The notes beneath the pieces are model-generated. The model searched no databases. It worked only from the letters and a program-made list of their open reading frames with translations, and had not been told where the DNA came from. The position numbers and the translations under genes were made by a program. A DNA stretch of 64,000 nucleotides from NCBI GenBank assembly GCA_030374805.1, contig JARGSG010000225.1, forward strand, positions 744,001-808,000, written 5' to 3'. Positions 21,623 through 30,948 of this stretch are shown piece after piece (the first letter of the stretch is position 1; each line of letters starts with the position of its first letter). The stretch comes from Gracilaria gracilis. Its lineage: Eukaryota; Rhodophyta; Florideophyceae; Gracilariales; Gracilariaceae.

Positions 21623-22639
21623 TCATGCACAATGCAGCGCGCGCGCGAGGTCCGTGTACACGTCGCAGTGCGCCGCCACGCTGGCGTCGATCGGTGCCGC
21701 GTATCCGCCTCCCATCGTCACCACCGCCGGAACGGAACGCCACAGCAGCTGCTCGTACACGAAACGGTTGCGCCGGGACAGCCCCCCACGCGTCATGGAC
21801 AGCCGCCCCAGCGCGTCGCCCGCCAGCGCGTCCACGCCCATCTGCAGCACCGCCACGTCCGGCTCGAAGCCGTCCACCACGTCCGGCACCACCTCCTCCA
21901 CCACCGCCAGGTACTCGGCGTCGCCCGCGCCGTCCGCGAAGCCGATGTCCACGTCGCTCTCCGCCTTCTCGAACGGGAAGTTGTTCTCCGCGTGCAGCGA
22001 CACCGTCAGCACGTTGCGCTCGTCGCGCAGAATGTCCGCCGTTCCGTCGCCCTGATGCACGTCAAAGTCCAGCACTACAACGCGCAGCCCTTGCCTCACC
22101 GCCTCCAATGACGCCACGGCCACGTCGTTGAACACACAAAAGCCCGAGCCGCCATCGCGTCGTGCGTGATGCGTGCCCCCGGCCAGCTGTCCCGCCATGC
22201 GTGCGCCGTTCAGCACACACCGCATCGCCGCCACAGTGCCGCCAGTGCTCGCCAGCGCTCGCCGCACTCCTGCGTTGGACCACGGAAAGCCAATCTCACG
22301 GATTTCCTTCTCGCTTAGCATCCCGTTCAGAAACTTTGTCACGTATGATGCATCGTGCGCCGCTTCGAGCTCCACGCGCGTTGCCAGCGGAGCAGCTGTG
22401 AAACTTGCCTTTGAGAGAAGCTCATCTTCTTGCAGTTGACTTCTCACCAATTCATATTTTTGCATGGGAAAGCGATGTTTGGGTGGTAGCGGAAAGCGGC
22501 AGTGATCTGAATAGAAAAGCTGCAGCGCACATGTGCTGCTCAAGCGACGCATCCATCTTAAATTCAGATCACTACATTTATGCCGCCCGTTTAATACCAC
22601 TGTGCTGCCAAACGAAAACGCCCAAGTCCAGCGCATCAT
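21623..22639 (-). CDS. histone-deacetylase-superfamily enzyme, bacterial/class-IV-like
   Basis: A protein of about 338 residues from ATG 22639 (the frame reaches a TTG 20 bases earlier). The catalytic core starts with FYSDHCRFPLPPKHRFPMQKYELVR, close to the HRFPMxKY signature of bacterial and cyanobacterial deacetylase-like proteins. GGTHHARRDGGSGFCVFND follows with the tandem His, then DFDVHQGDGT with the Asp/His zinc ligands, and MGVDALAGDALG with the last Asp ligand. GGGYA occurs near the C-terminus. All zinc and charge-relay residues I expect are present, so it should be an active metal-dependent deacetylase. About 38 residues precede the core and could be a targeting peptide. The substrate may be acetyl-lysine or a small molecule. 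Confidence 0.85.
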   Translation of the reverse strand: MMRWTWAFSFGSTVVLNGRHKCSDLNLRWMRRLSSTCALQLFYSDHCRFPLPPKHRFPMQKYELVRSQLQEDELLSKASFTAAPLATRVELEAAHDASYVTKFLNGMLSEKEIREIGFPWSNAGVRRALASTGGTVAAMRCVLNGARMAGQLAGGTHHARRDGGSGFCVFNDVAVASLEAVRQGLRVVVLDFDVHQGDGTADILRDERNVLTVSLHAENNFPFEKAESDVDIGFADGAGDAEYLAVVEEVVPDVVDGFEPDVAVLQMGVDALAGDALGRLSMTRGGLSRRNRFVYEQLLWRSVPAVVTMGGGYAAPIDASVAAHCDVYTDLARALHCA

Positions 22640-23822
22640 GTATAGTTGGTAAACACTCAATCACTAGTAGATTTGTTGATCCGCTAAGCTCTGCAGCAAT
22701 TGGAAGCATCGCTGCCGCTTTTAATCAATCATGATCACCATGACATGATGATGCCCCCCCGATCAAAGCTCTGGTCTCGATGATCACGAAGGTAGATCAT
22801 GAGACAAGTAGCGGGGGTGTTTTGGTTGTTCCACTCCACATCTCCCTAAATCCAAATATTTGCATCCATTTTCACTGTTTTCGTTCATCAGTAATACTGC
22901 CTCGTCACGAGCATCTACCCGAAGGCAAACGGCTTTCTAATGCATCTGATTCCCGGTCTGTCGGTCAGAGTGACAACATGAACAATGAAAAGGAGACTTG
23001 GCGAATTGCTTTATTGAAGCGGCAGAGCTTTGAGGAGCTGGGAGAGTGTTGCGAATCAATCCTACTCGGTGTCTCATACGCAACTTGCAGACATTCTAAA
23101 TCCGCCGTGAGAAATTGCCATGGTTCAGCAATGTAGAATGAATCCATGGTTCAGCAATGTAGAATGAATCAACGATGATGATTCTAAACCATATATGGCA
23201 GCTAATGCTTGTCACTCTGCACGAACATACGAAGGTAGTACCTGCACTGCGGACGTTGAGTGTTGGTAGGCATACAGAGCTTCAAAGTTAAACCCTCAAA
23301 AGAAGTATGTCAGCGCATTTTAGGATCGCGGTTCCATCGAAATAGTTGTACAGGAATCTGAACAACATCCGTTATAGTCTTCAGCATTTCTGACTCTGGG
23401 GCACGACGGGTCATTACAATCCTTTCAAACATCCTTCGCATGCGACCGGTTTTTTGCTGTTTCGTTTCTGAAGAAGCCTCAATGACTGCGCATTCCTTAA
23501 TAAGCAACAGTGTACCAGAGCGTTCTTTGCTCTTCAGTAGCGAGGAACCTGGTTTTTCGTCTCCCTAGTAACTTCAGCGATGATGCATGCGGTAACATCA
23601 CGATTCAGACCGGAAAATCTGCTTTAGATCTTGCCTACGATTGAAGTAAGGTTGGACACAATCGATTCTTCACGGGAAACTGCTTTTTATGTCTCTTTTG
23701 GGAGACAGCGTTCACTTCAAGGGCGCTACCGCAGTCTTAACATAGTGCTCAACATCGTTCAAAACACCCCGTTCCTTGTAGCTACGTTTGTCGAGGGAAG
23801 CGCTAGATGTGTGCCGGGCACT
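22640..23822. other. spacer upstream of the deacetylase gene, mostly featureless
   Basis: Holds the promoter of the minus-strand deacetylase gene. A minus-strand 65-residue frame (23310-23507) has no ATG at its 5' end and no domain. A 26-bp tandem duplication occurs at 23118-23169. No gene is supported. Confidence 0.35.
23118..23169. repeat. 26-bp tandem duplication (two copies)
   Basis: A 26-bp unit beginning CCATGGTTCAGC occurs twice head to tail, identical by eye. It could be a replication slip or a footprint left by an excised element. Confidence 0.8.
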
Positions 23823-24148
23823 AGAGCCGAAACGGCAATAGCCAGATGCGAGTTTGTCCATCTCAAACTTCGCCATCATGGCAACATGATATCATAGCAA
23901 CATCAACATCATCGTGATGTTGATGTTCAACATGATATCATGTTATGGTGTTGCATAGCAACACGATGATGTTGATGTTCAACATGTTCAACATGATACC
24001 ATAGCAACACGATGATGTTGATGTTCAACATGGTATCATGTTGAACATCAACATCACGATGATGTTGATGTTGCTATGATATCATGTTGCCATGATGGCG
24101 AAGTTTGAGATGGACAAACTCGCATCTGGCTATTGCCGTTTCGGCTCT
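23823..24148. repeat. fold-back palindrome with ~122-bp arms
   Basis: The segment 23823-23944 is repeated in inverted orientation at 24027-24148. I see only one mismatch near the inner end (GATATCATG against GATACCATG). The arms start with AGAGCCGAAACGGC. The ~80-bp centre is itself built from repeats of CAACATGATATCATG- and GATGATGTTGATGTT-type words in both orientations, giving nested hairpins. No coding capacity is seen. It is consistent with a fold-back element or MITE able to form a cruciform. Confidence 0.85.
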
Positions 24149-24172
24149 TATCTAGCTAGGTAGCTAGTGCCT

Positions 24173-24290
24173 AAAAAAAGACGATCCGGATCTTCTGTCA
24201 TCTGTAGAGCAACATCATGTTGCTCTACAGATGACAGAAGATGATCATGTTGCTCTACAGATGACAGGAGATCCGGATCGTCTTTTTTTT
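24173..24290. repeat. second fold-back: nested hairpin with a third arm
   Basis: The outer arms are 24173-24215 and 24247-24290, ending in an A7 run and a T8 run and sharing GACGATCCGGATC. An inner, essentially perfect hairpin (24192-24240) has arms containing CTGTCATCTGTAGAGCAACAT around a one-base centre. The word ATGTTGCTCTACAGATGACA is therefore present twice directly and once inverted. It lies 24 bp downstream of the first palindrome. Confidence 0.85.
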
Positions 24291-24314
24291 AGTCACTGTG
24301 AAATGTTGCCGGTT

Positions 24315-24323
24315 CAAACCCAC
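24315..24323. repeat. left target-site duplication (9 bp) of the MULE
   Basis: CAAACCCAC immediately precedes the left terminal inverted repeat and is found again immediately after the right one (30698-30706). A 9-bp duplication is characteristic of Mutator-like elements. Confidence 0.85.
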
Positions 24324-24597
24324 GACCCCCGGAGAATCTACGCACTGTGAGGAATGTCAGATTTCTCCCGTAGATCCTCCAAATCTATGAAACGAATACC
24401 GTAGGATCCTCCGTTACAGGAGTAACGCTCCCAAAACCTCTGCATGTCCTCAACTCCCGCCAAGTGTCTGGAACCTCCGCTTCCAACACACTCATTCGCC
24501 CAACAGCTCAAATGGCGTGACGCGGTCGCAATCCAAAAAAGCGCGCGCAACTCTGCGCTTTTCCCACCAACATATGTTCCTCGCCCGGGCAGCTGCC
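24324..24597 (+). repeat. left terminal inverted repeat of the MULE
   Basis: A 274-bp repeat starting GACCCCCGGAGAATCTAC and ending ..GGGCAGCTGCC. The inverted copy is at 30424-30697. Both copies encode the same 80-odd-residue open frame, so identity is very high. Confidence 0.9.
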
Positions 24598-24654
24598 TAA
24601 GGTTCGATATCACGAGCTACCCTTTTTCCTGCATTTCTTTGTTAAGGTCCTTGA

Positions 24655-24892
24655 ATCGTGATCGCGCAGCCGTCTCTACTTCGCTTTAATCGCTTCAGAG
24701 GCCGTCTTTCTCGCAAAATCGTGATCGCCTAGCCGTCGCTACTCCGCTTTAATAGCTGCAGACGCCGTGATCGCCCAGCCGTCGCTACTACGCTTTAACC
24801 GCTTCAGAGGCCGTCTTTCTCGCGAAATCGTGATCGCCCAGCCGTCGCTACTCCGCTTTAATAGCTGCAGACGCCGTCTTTCTCGCGAAATA
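24655..24892. repeat. left subterminal tandem repeats of the MULE
   Basis: About four units of 49-63 bp, each with a core like GTGATCGCCCAGCCGTCGCTACT followed by CGCTTTAA and GCCGTCTTTCTCGCGAAA-type segments. Subterminal repeats commonly serve as transposase-binding arrays in MULEs; that role is inferred here. Confidence 0.75.
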
Positions 24893-24972
24893 GCTTCTTT
24901 GTTGCTATTCAGCTTATCTAAACCCGTCTTCGTCGCATAGCGTTGGCCCCTGTGTACCCATTCTCAGAAGCC

Positions 24973-27900
24973 ATGATCACTTTCCGCTCCGCAGACGACA
25001 CATCTGTGAGATACCCCCCCGAGGATCCTCTTGACGCTAATATATTTAGTGTCTTAGATCCTCGATTGGAGGACTCAGGGGATGAGGTCAACGAAAATCT
25101 TCTTCCTGTAAAGACAACAGAAGAAGTTATGGGAGAGAAGAAAGATTTAGATCGAGAGCTCACAAAAGAAGAGAAGAAGGTCATACGCCAAATTGTGAAG
25201 AAGATCTCGTCGTTTTTGGAGAACTTGAAGAAGCATACCATGGTGGAATTCAATAGGATAGAAAAAGATGGGTTTAAGGAATTGAAAGGGCTGTGGTGTT
25301 ATCTAATTCTGGAGTTGAAGAACTCAGTTGACAATAAGGGAAATGTGAGCCCTCACTTGATGTCTTCGTGTGATCGAAACGCGTGGTTCTGCAACGTACT
25401 TCTTGGGAGCGGGGTCTTGGAACTGGAGCCTCGTGTCGGTGTCCTACTCGTGACTGTAGATACGGGATGTGGTATCAGCAATGTAGCCAGTTCGTACCGA
25501 AAGATGTCGCCGGAGGAACAAATTGCTGTACTTGATCGCTACAAAGAGAGGTTCACTGAAAAGCTGTATCCGAGCCCTACAGAGATTAGGACGATTGTCG
25601 TTCCGGTCATAGTTGAACGTAAACATTGGGCGGCCTTTGTAGCAGAAAAGATTGGAAAACAGAAGTGGCGCATATACTGGAGTGATAGTATGAGGTTTGA
25701 ATGTCCCGTGGAATGTCGAGAGCTGATCATGAAAATAGTTGACCACTCTCAGCAAATGAGAATCAATTGGATAGTTGCAGAGGAAAACTACATGCTCGAT
25801 GTTCTTGGGTTCGCGACACAGACAGATTCGCACAGCTGCGGGGCCTACGTTTTGTCCATGATGGGATGTTTCGCTCGTACCCACGGTGCTATCCCTAGTG
25901 CGCAATTTATTGCAGGCCATGATACCAACTTGACCGAGAGATATCGATGGGGGTGTATTGAGGTGAGGGTGCGTTTGGTTATGTCCATAACTCACGTCAT
26001 GCCTTTCATGAACGAATACGCCGTTGCGAAGATCCATCTCGAACGTCGCGAGAGGATCTACCTTGCACGCCTGAACGCAGCTGGAGGAGCAGAAAAATCG
26101 GGCATGTGTGGGGACAACACGACTGACAGTGAGGTTGTGGACAGTACCGGAAGAGTGGACGCTAGGAGTGCGGATGATGGTGCAAGTAGGACTCAGGATG
26201 GTGGTGGTGCTTCTGAAAAGCGTCTGAATGCCAATGAGATTGCAGAGATGTTTGTTGTGGACCTCCCCAGATATATCTACGACTTATGCGCGGAGGATGG
26301 GTATGAATACGGGGTTCAGTTCTGTAAACCTATGAGGAGATCGCGGGAATACGGACTGAATGTCCGTCTACGTTGTCTGAAATACAAACGAAAGCCGCCT
26401 GGTTATGGTTGCAAGGCTGCCTTCATGGCAAAGGCACTGAGGAATGAAAGGGGGTGGGTACTCTCTGGTGCAAACATTCACAACCACGGGCGTCTAAGTC
26501 GTGAGTATCGAGGGAATAAGAATAAGCGAAGGGATGCTGTCAAGGCTGCAATAGCGAAGAGTGTACCCCCCTCATTACGCATTCCTTTCGTTACTTTCGA
26601 CCCTCCCAAGAAAAAGAAGGCTGCCAGCTGTTCAACAGTGAGGGAGGTTTTGCCCGATGATGACGACTTCCTGGCATCACTGCCATCACGCCCCTCAAGT
26701 GCGTTGGATTGGATGTATAAAAATGCAGAGTTGAAAAAGGATGGGGAGTACATGAGCACTCCCGATCCCGGGAGAATCTGTGGAAAAAGTGAGGATGACG
26801 ATATTATCGTCCTAGATGTGGAAGCGAGCCGTATAGCCCCTGGAGATCCTGACCAAAGCAATGCAATGGGAGGTTCCGACGATGTGTGCTGTGTGGAGCC
26901 TGATCCTCCAAATTGCGCATCCGATGACAGCTCTGTCATCGATATTACCGATGAAGTTAGGAAAAACGTTGGCCAGGAAGGAGAGCAGGTACGTCTTCAG
27001 ACCAAAGCACAGTACTATTGCAGTACATGTCTTCTAATCTCTAACTTAACTTATGTCGTAGAATTCACATATAACTCCTGCACGGGACATTTCCAGATCT
27101 CAGGGTTGGGAGGGTGGAGCAGGCGATGAGGACGGAGATGTGGAGCGGCGAATTACGCCGTCCGAAGTCGATGTTGATACCATCAGTTCCACCTCAAGTG
27201 AAGAGTATCCAGCGGAGGAGTGGGTGCGTCGGGGCTTTATAGCTTATATGGATCAAATAGATGCTAGCACGCAACATCAGGTATTGCAGCATCTACAATA
27301 TATAGCAGAGTACTTCGGGTTTAAACTTTTTATTCGGGACTCCAAGTATGGAACTGATGAGGAGGGGAAGAAGGTGCTACTGCGGGGGTACCTGAAGTGT
27401 TCACTTCAGTATCAAAAAGAGTACAAGTGCCCATTCAGCTTCAAAATTCGGAGGGTTCGAGTGTCCACATCCGGGACACAGAAGTTCGCATTCTCTCCAG
27501 AGTTTGCCAGAGCGCACCACAATCACGGTTCTACTCCACCTGCCCTGCTACGCAAACTATGTCCTACAGCGGAGGTTGAAGCCCGCCATCTACGAAACAA
27601 CCTCCATCTGCAATATGACGTTGTAATCAAATTGATGGAGGATAAATACAATGTCACTGTAGACAGGGAACTATTTCGGAAGCGACTGCAGTACCTCTAC
27701 AATTCGCGTTATCCAAAGGACAAAGAGTGTCTACGATTATATCAGAACCTCATCCAAATACAGTCAGAGAACCCAAACCACAAGGTTTTCTGTCGAACGG
27801 ACGATCGAAACGGACTTCAATTTGTAGCGTGGTGTTTGCAGGATTGGTGTACTGACTACGAGCGTAACGGAATCGTACCAGGTGTTTCAGTGGACTGCAA

Positions 27901-29741
27901 AGCTATTTCAAACCGCTTCAATCTGCCTCTCTTCAGCATCAATGGGAGGGACAACGCTGGACATATGACTACATATTTCATGGGGTACATAGGAAATGAG
28001 ACAGAGGAGAGCTTTACTTGGGTCCTCCAGCACTTCAAAGCGTGCGTGCGAATATCCCCTTCTTGCTTCGCAGTAGATCAGTGCGCCGCCTTAATTGCGG
28101 CAATAAGGTCCGTGTTTCCCTTTTCATCCGTATTTTTGGATGACTGGCACTTGAACCAGAACCAGATGGGAAACACGCAACGATGGTGCAAGTTGATCGG
28201 TAGAGGCAAAGAAGGTCAGCATATGAGGGAGCAGTTACATGAGCTTCGGGCGAGCCTTACGGTGGAGAAGTTCGAGGAAAGGAGGAACACCCTGGAGCGA
28301 GAATACTTTTCTCCATCAACCCCACTTCCGAAATGGTATAACTTCCTGTACCGTGAGAATCCTTCCCTTCTCATCCGGTGCTACAAGGATCTTCAAGTGC
28401 CGTACCGCTTTCTATTCCAGGGTAGCGGTTACAGCGAGTCCTCGCACTCGCGATATCGGCGAAACATCCTGAGTAAGGACGTCCCGTTTTCTGAAGTACC
28501 TCTTGTTATTGCCCAGTTCACAAAGAGGTTAAAGGAGGAACGAAGACACCAAGCATCACAGGGAGATACCGCTCTGCGGAATAGGCTCGTTCAGTCAGGA
28601 CTCCCGCTATCCATGAATAGCGCCACCAGGCTGTTGACTACCTTCACATCCTACAGCATCAAGCAATTCCTTCAACGAAGCGTCCGGTTCTCCGCCTTCT
28701 ATAGGGTTACGGACGCCGTCCTGCTACCCACCCATGACGCTCCATTCAATTACGACATTGACATGGAGGATCTGGAGGTGTCGTCCGGGGAGCCACTAGT
28801 TGTGTTTACCCTCTCCCTGTTCACCACAACAAATCCAACTGACAGAGACACTCAGGCCCAACATACCAACAGTAACCAGTACAACTTGTACCTACACAAG
28901 CAAGTAGGTTTCGACGACAAAGTAGCTGGGCGATGTAGCTGTCGTGACACAACCGCATGGGGCTTTCCCTTGCTCCCATATGGTGCGACTCTACGTCGTG
29001 TATGACGATGTTAGAGATCGCTGGCCCAATATTCGAGATGCCCTTCCAGCTCGTTTCCGAATTGAGGACATCTGGCACCCTTATTGGAGCCGTAACCCCG
29101 AGAATTGGACGATGAGAGATATCCTGACACTGCGGGAAAAGCAAGGAGGACCAGCCGCAGAGCTACGGGAGCGGGCCTATAGAGGGGACACTGGAAGTGG
29201 AGGATCCCAATTATCTGGTACGGCACAAGACAGAAACCAAGCTTCAGAAAAGGCAATGGGTGATCGATTGACGGAGCTCGAGCGACAACAACGAACACAG
29301 ATGTCAACCGACGTATCGTACTCCAACGGCAAAGCATTATATGACCAAATGCATCGCTTAGCGGAGAACTATGGAACCGTAGGGCTTCAAAGCGTCATGA
29401 ACTACCTTCAGGAAGGCGTGCGCCACCTCAACAATGGGCGCTATCCATCGAGACCTCAAACCACGATGCATGCCCCATGCCGTGTACCAGACCTTCCTGT
29501 AGACCCCCGCGACGTAGAAACCATCGATGTTGTCAACCCAAACCCCGGATTGGGAGCCCAAGCGCGAAAGCGAAAGAAGTCATTCCTCGAACGAGGACGT
29601 AAGAGACAACGTGTGGATAAGAAATCACAGCAAGTCGCCACCACTGTTCCAGATACAACTGTTCGCACTCCAAATGACGCTTTGTTGAGAGCACTGTCTG
29701 TGGTAGATCACCCGGATAACCAGTATAGGCCCACGAAGTAA
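24973..29741 (+). CDS. Ulp1 protease - zinc module - MULE transposase fusion, one intron, one frameshift
   Basis: Start is ATG 24973 (the frame opens at a TTG ten codons earlier). Exon 1 (24973-26988) holds a C48 Ulp1-type cysteine protease with an intact apparent tetrad: His218 (KHWAAF), Asp238 (YWSDSM), Gln283 and Cys289 (QTDSHSCGAY). A FAR1/WRKY-GCM-like C..C..HxH zinc module follows at about 438-506. A 73-nt intron (26989-27061, GT..AG, CTAAC/TTAAC branch-like) joins in phase to exon 2. Exon 2 has a second C..C..HNH module (about 745-830), then the MULE transposase core with Asp950 (VSVDCKA), Asp1011 (AVDQCAAL) and DDWHLNQN. A SWIM finger begins CSCRD near residue 1297. Inside it an extra C in the run at 28967-28969 shifts the frame; the expected PCSH and the remaining ~255 residues continue in the next frame to 29741. 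Corrected length would be about 1564 residues. As written, translation stops at 29003-29005. Confidence 0.85.
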
Positions 29742-30281
29742 AGACATTCCAAGTTAGCTGTCCAGAAGTTAGAAAAAGAGGAGCGACAAAGAGCTTTTCA
29801 TGCGCGCGGCGGCGGTGGCCCATTCAGTGACGCGAAAGTGATAATATCAATATCATAGGCGGCGGGAGCAAGGGGATCAGCCAGCAGGGGGTGATGTCGA
29901 TTGCAACTGTAGCGAAAGCAATCTCCAGCGGCGGTAGCAAAAGAGGTCGCCAGCGGTGCTGTTAGTGGGCGGCAGCGGTAGCAACGAAAATCAACAGTGG
30001 CCCGTTAAGCTAACGGCGGTGGTGCTAACGAGAGTGGCCAGTAAAACGCGTGCGACCCAGCGGCGGTAAGAAAGATTGTGCAAGTGAATGCGGTAAGAGG
30101 GATGCGCGTTTACGTTTTCAAAACGTTGTTGATTGTAGCGGCAGTGGCAGGGATGGACTTCGAAGCAGTGGGAGCGTTGGCGAGCGTGACGGCGGCAGTG
30201 GCAGGGATGGGCTTCGAAGCAGTGGGAGCGTTGGCGAGCGTGGCGGCGTTGGGAGGGATGATGCGCTATGTGGCAGTGACG
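29742..30281. other. GC-rich 3' subterminal region of the MULE
   Basis: No gene. The stretch is full of degenerate GGCGGTAGC / GGCAGTGGC words. A direct repeat of about 48 bp (around 30144-30246) contains GGCTTCGAAGCAGTGGGAGC. It is probably part of the element's binding-site array and 3'-UTR. Confidence 0.45.
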
Positions 30282-30438
30282 CTCGGCACCTGGGCGTGAA
30301 GGCGGTGGGAGAGATAATTGTCTATGCGGCAGTGGCGGTTGGCTGGCAGCTGCCCGGACGCTCGGCACCTGGGCGTGAAGGCGGTGGGAGAGATAATTGT
30401 CTATGCGGCAGTGGCGGTTGGCTGGCAGCTGCCCGGGC
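30282..30438. repeat. 79-bp tandem repeat at the inner edge of the right TIR
   Basis: A unit starting CTCGGCACCTGGGCGTGAAGG occurs twice with a 79-bp period. Each copy ends in GGCTGGCAGCTGCCCGG, the inner boundary of the TIR. The second copy runs directly into the repeat, so the TIR edge itself was duplicated. Confidence 0.75.
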
Positions 30439-30697
30439 GAGGAACATATGTTGGTGGGAAAAGCGCAGAGTTGCGCGCGCTTTTTTGGATTGCGACCGCG
30501 TCACGCCATTTGAGCTGTTGGGCGAATGAGTGTGTTGGAAGCGGAGGTTCCAGACACTTGGCGGGAGTTGAGGACATGCAGAGGTTTTGGGAGCGTTACT
30601 CCTGTAACGGAGGATCCTACGGTATTCGTTTCATAGATTTGGAGGATCTACGGGAGAAATCTGACATTCCTCACAGTGCGTAGATTCTCCGGGGGTC
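30424..30697 (-). repeat. right terminal inverted repeat of the MULE
   Basis: A 274-bp inverted copy of 24324-24597. Its outer end, read on the minus strand, starts GACCCCCGGAGAATCTAC. Confidence 0.9.
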
Positions 30698-30706
30698 CAA
30701 ACCCAC
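30698..30706. repeat. right target-site duplication (9 bp) of the MULE
   Basis: CAAACCCAC, an exact copy of 24315-24323, directly adjoins the right TIR. Confidence 0.85.
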
Positions 30707-30948
30707 CCCAAACCCGTGATGGCCATGTTTCTTTGATCTGGTCCTACACAACATCATGACGCTCCCCTTCATCCCCTCTAGCAGGAAAACACGACCGGCA
30801 GCTGCCTTCGGTGTGACCACGACGGGCTCTTTAACCCGTAAATTCAAAGAATTGAAGGAGAAGAGTCTAGGAGGCGATACTGTTCAATCACAGCTCTTCT
30901 CTCCCACTTTTTCCGCTGCACTTGAACTGCCAAGAACTACAAACAAAC

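Larger units (their letters stand above)
24324..30697. mobile_element. complete Mutator-like element (MULE) carrying a Ulp1 protease domain
   Basis: The element is 6374 bp, bounded by 274-bp terminal inverted repeats (24324-24597 and 30424-30697) and flanked by the 9-bp duplication CAAACCCAC. The repeats agree at every position I compared. It holds one spliced plus-strand gene (Ulp1-like protease, two zinc modules, MULE transposase). Subterminal tandem repeats lie at both ends (24655-24892 and 30282-30438). Near-identical TIRs and perfect target duplications indicate a recent insertion. MULEs with captured Ulp1 domains are known in plants (Kaonashi-type); this looks like a counterpart in an alga. 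A one-base shift near 28967 may have inactivated it. Confidence 0.9.

Noticed and set aside
21358-22131. 257-codon plus-strand open frame
   Set aside because: Antisense to the deacetylase gene, Arg/Pro-rich and compositional.
23823-24290. CRISPR-like repeat array
   Set aside because: The repeats are inverted palindromic arms with no regular spacers, and the genome is eukaryotic. They are fold-back structures.
24338-24613. Conserved 91-residue frame seen identically at both ends of the MULE
   Set aside because: It lies inside the terminal inverted repeats, so its two copies follow from TIR identity. No evidence that it is translated.
29005-29741. Separate small gene downstream of the MULE transposase
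   Set aside because: It starts with the missing half of the SWIM finger in the +1 frame, so it is the tail of the transposase and not a second gene.
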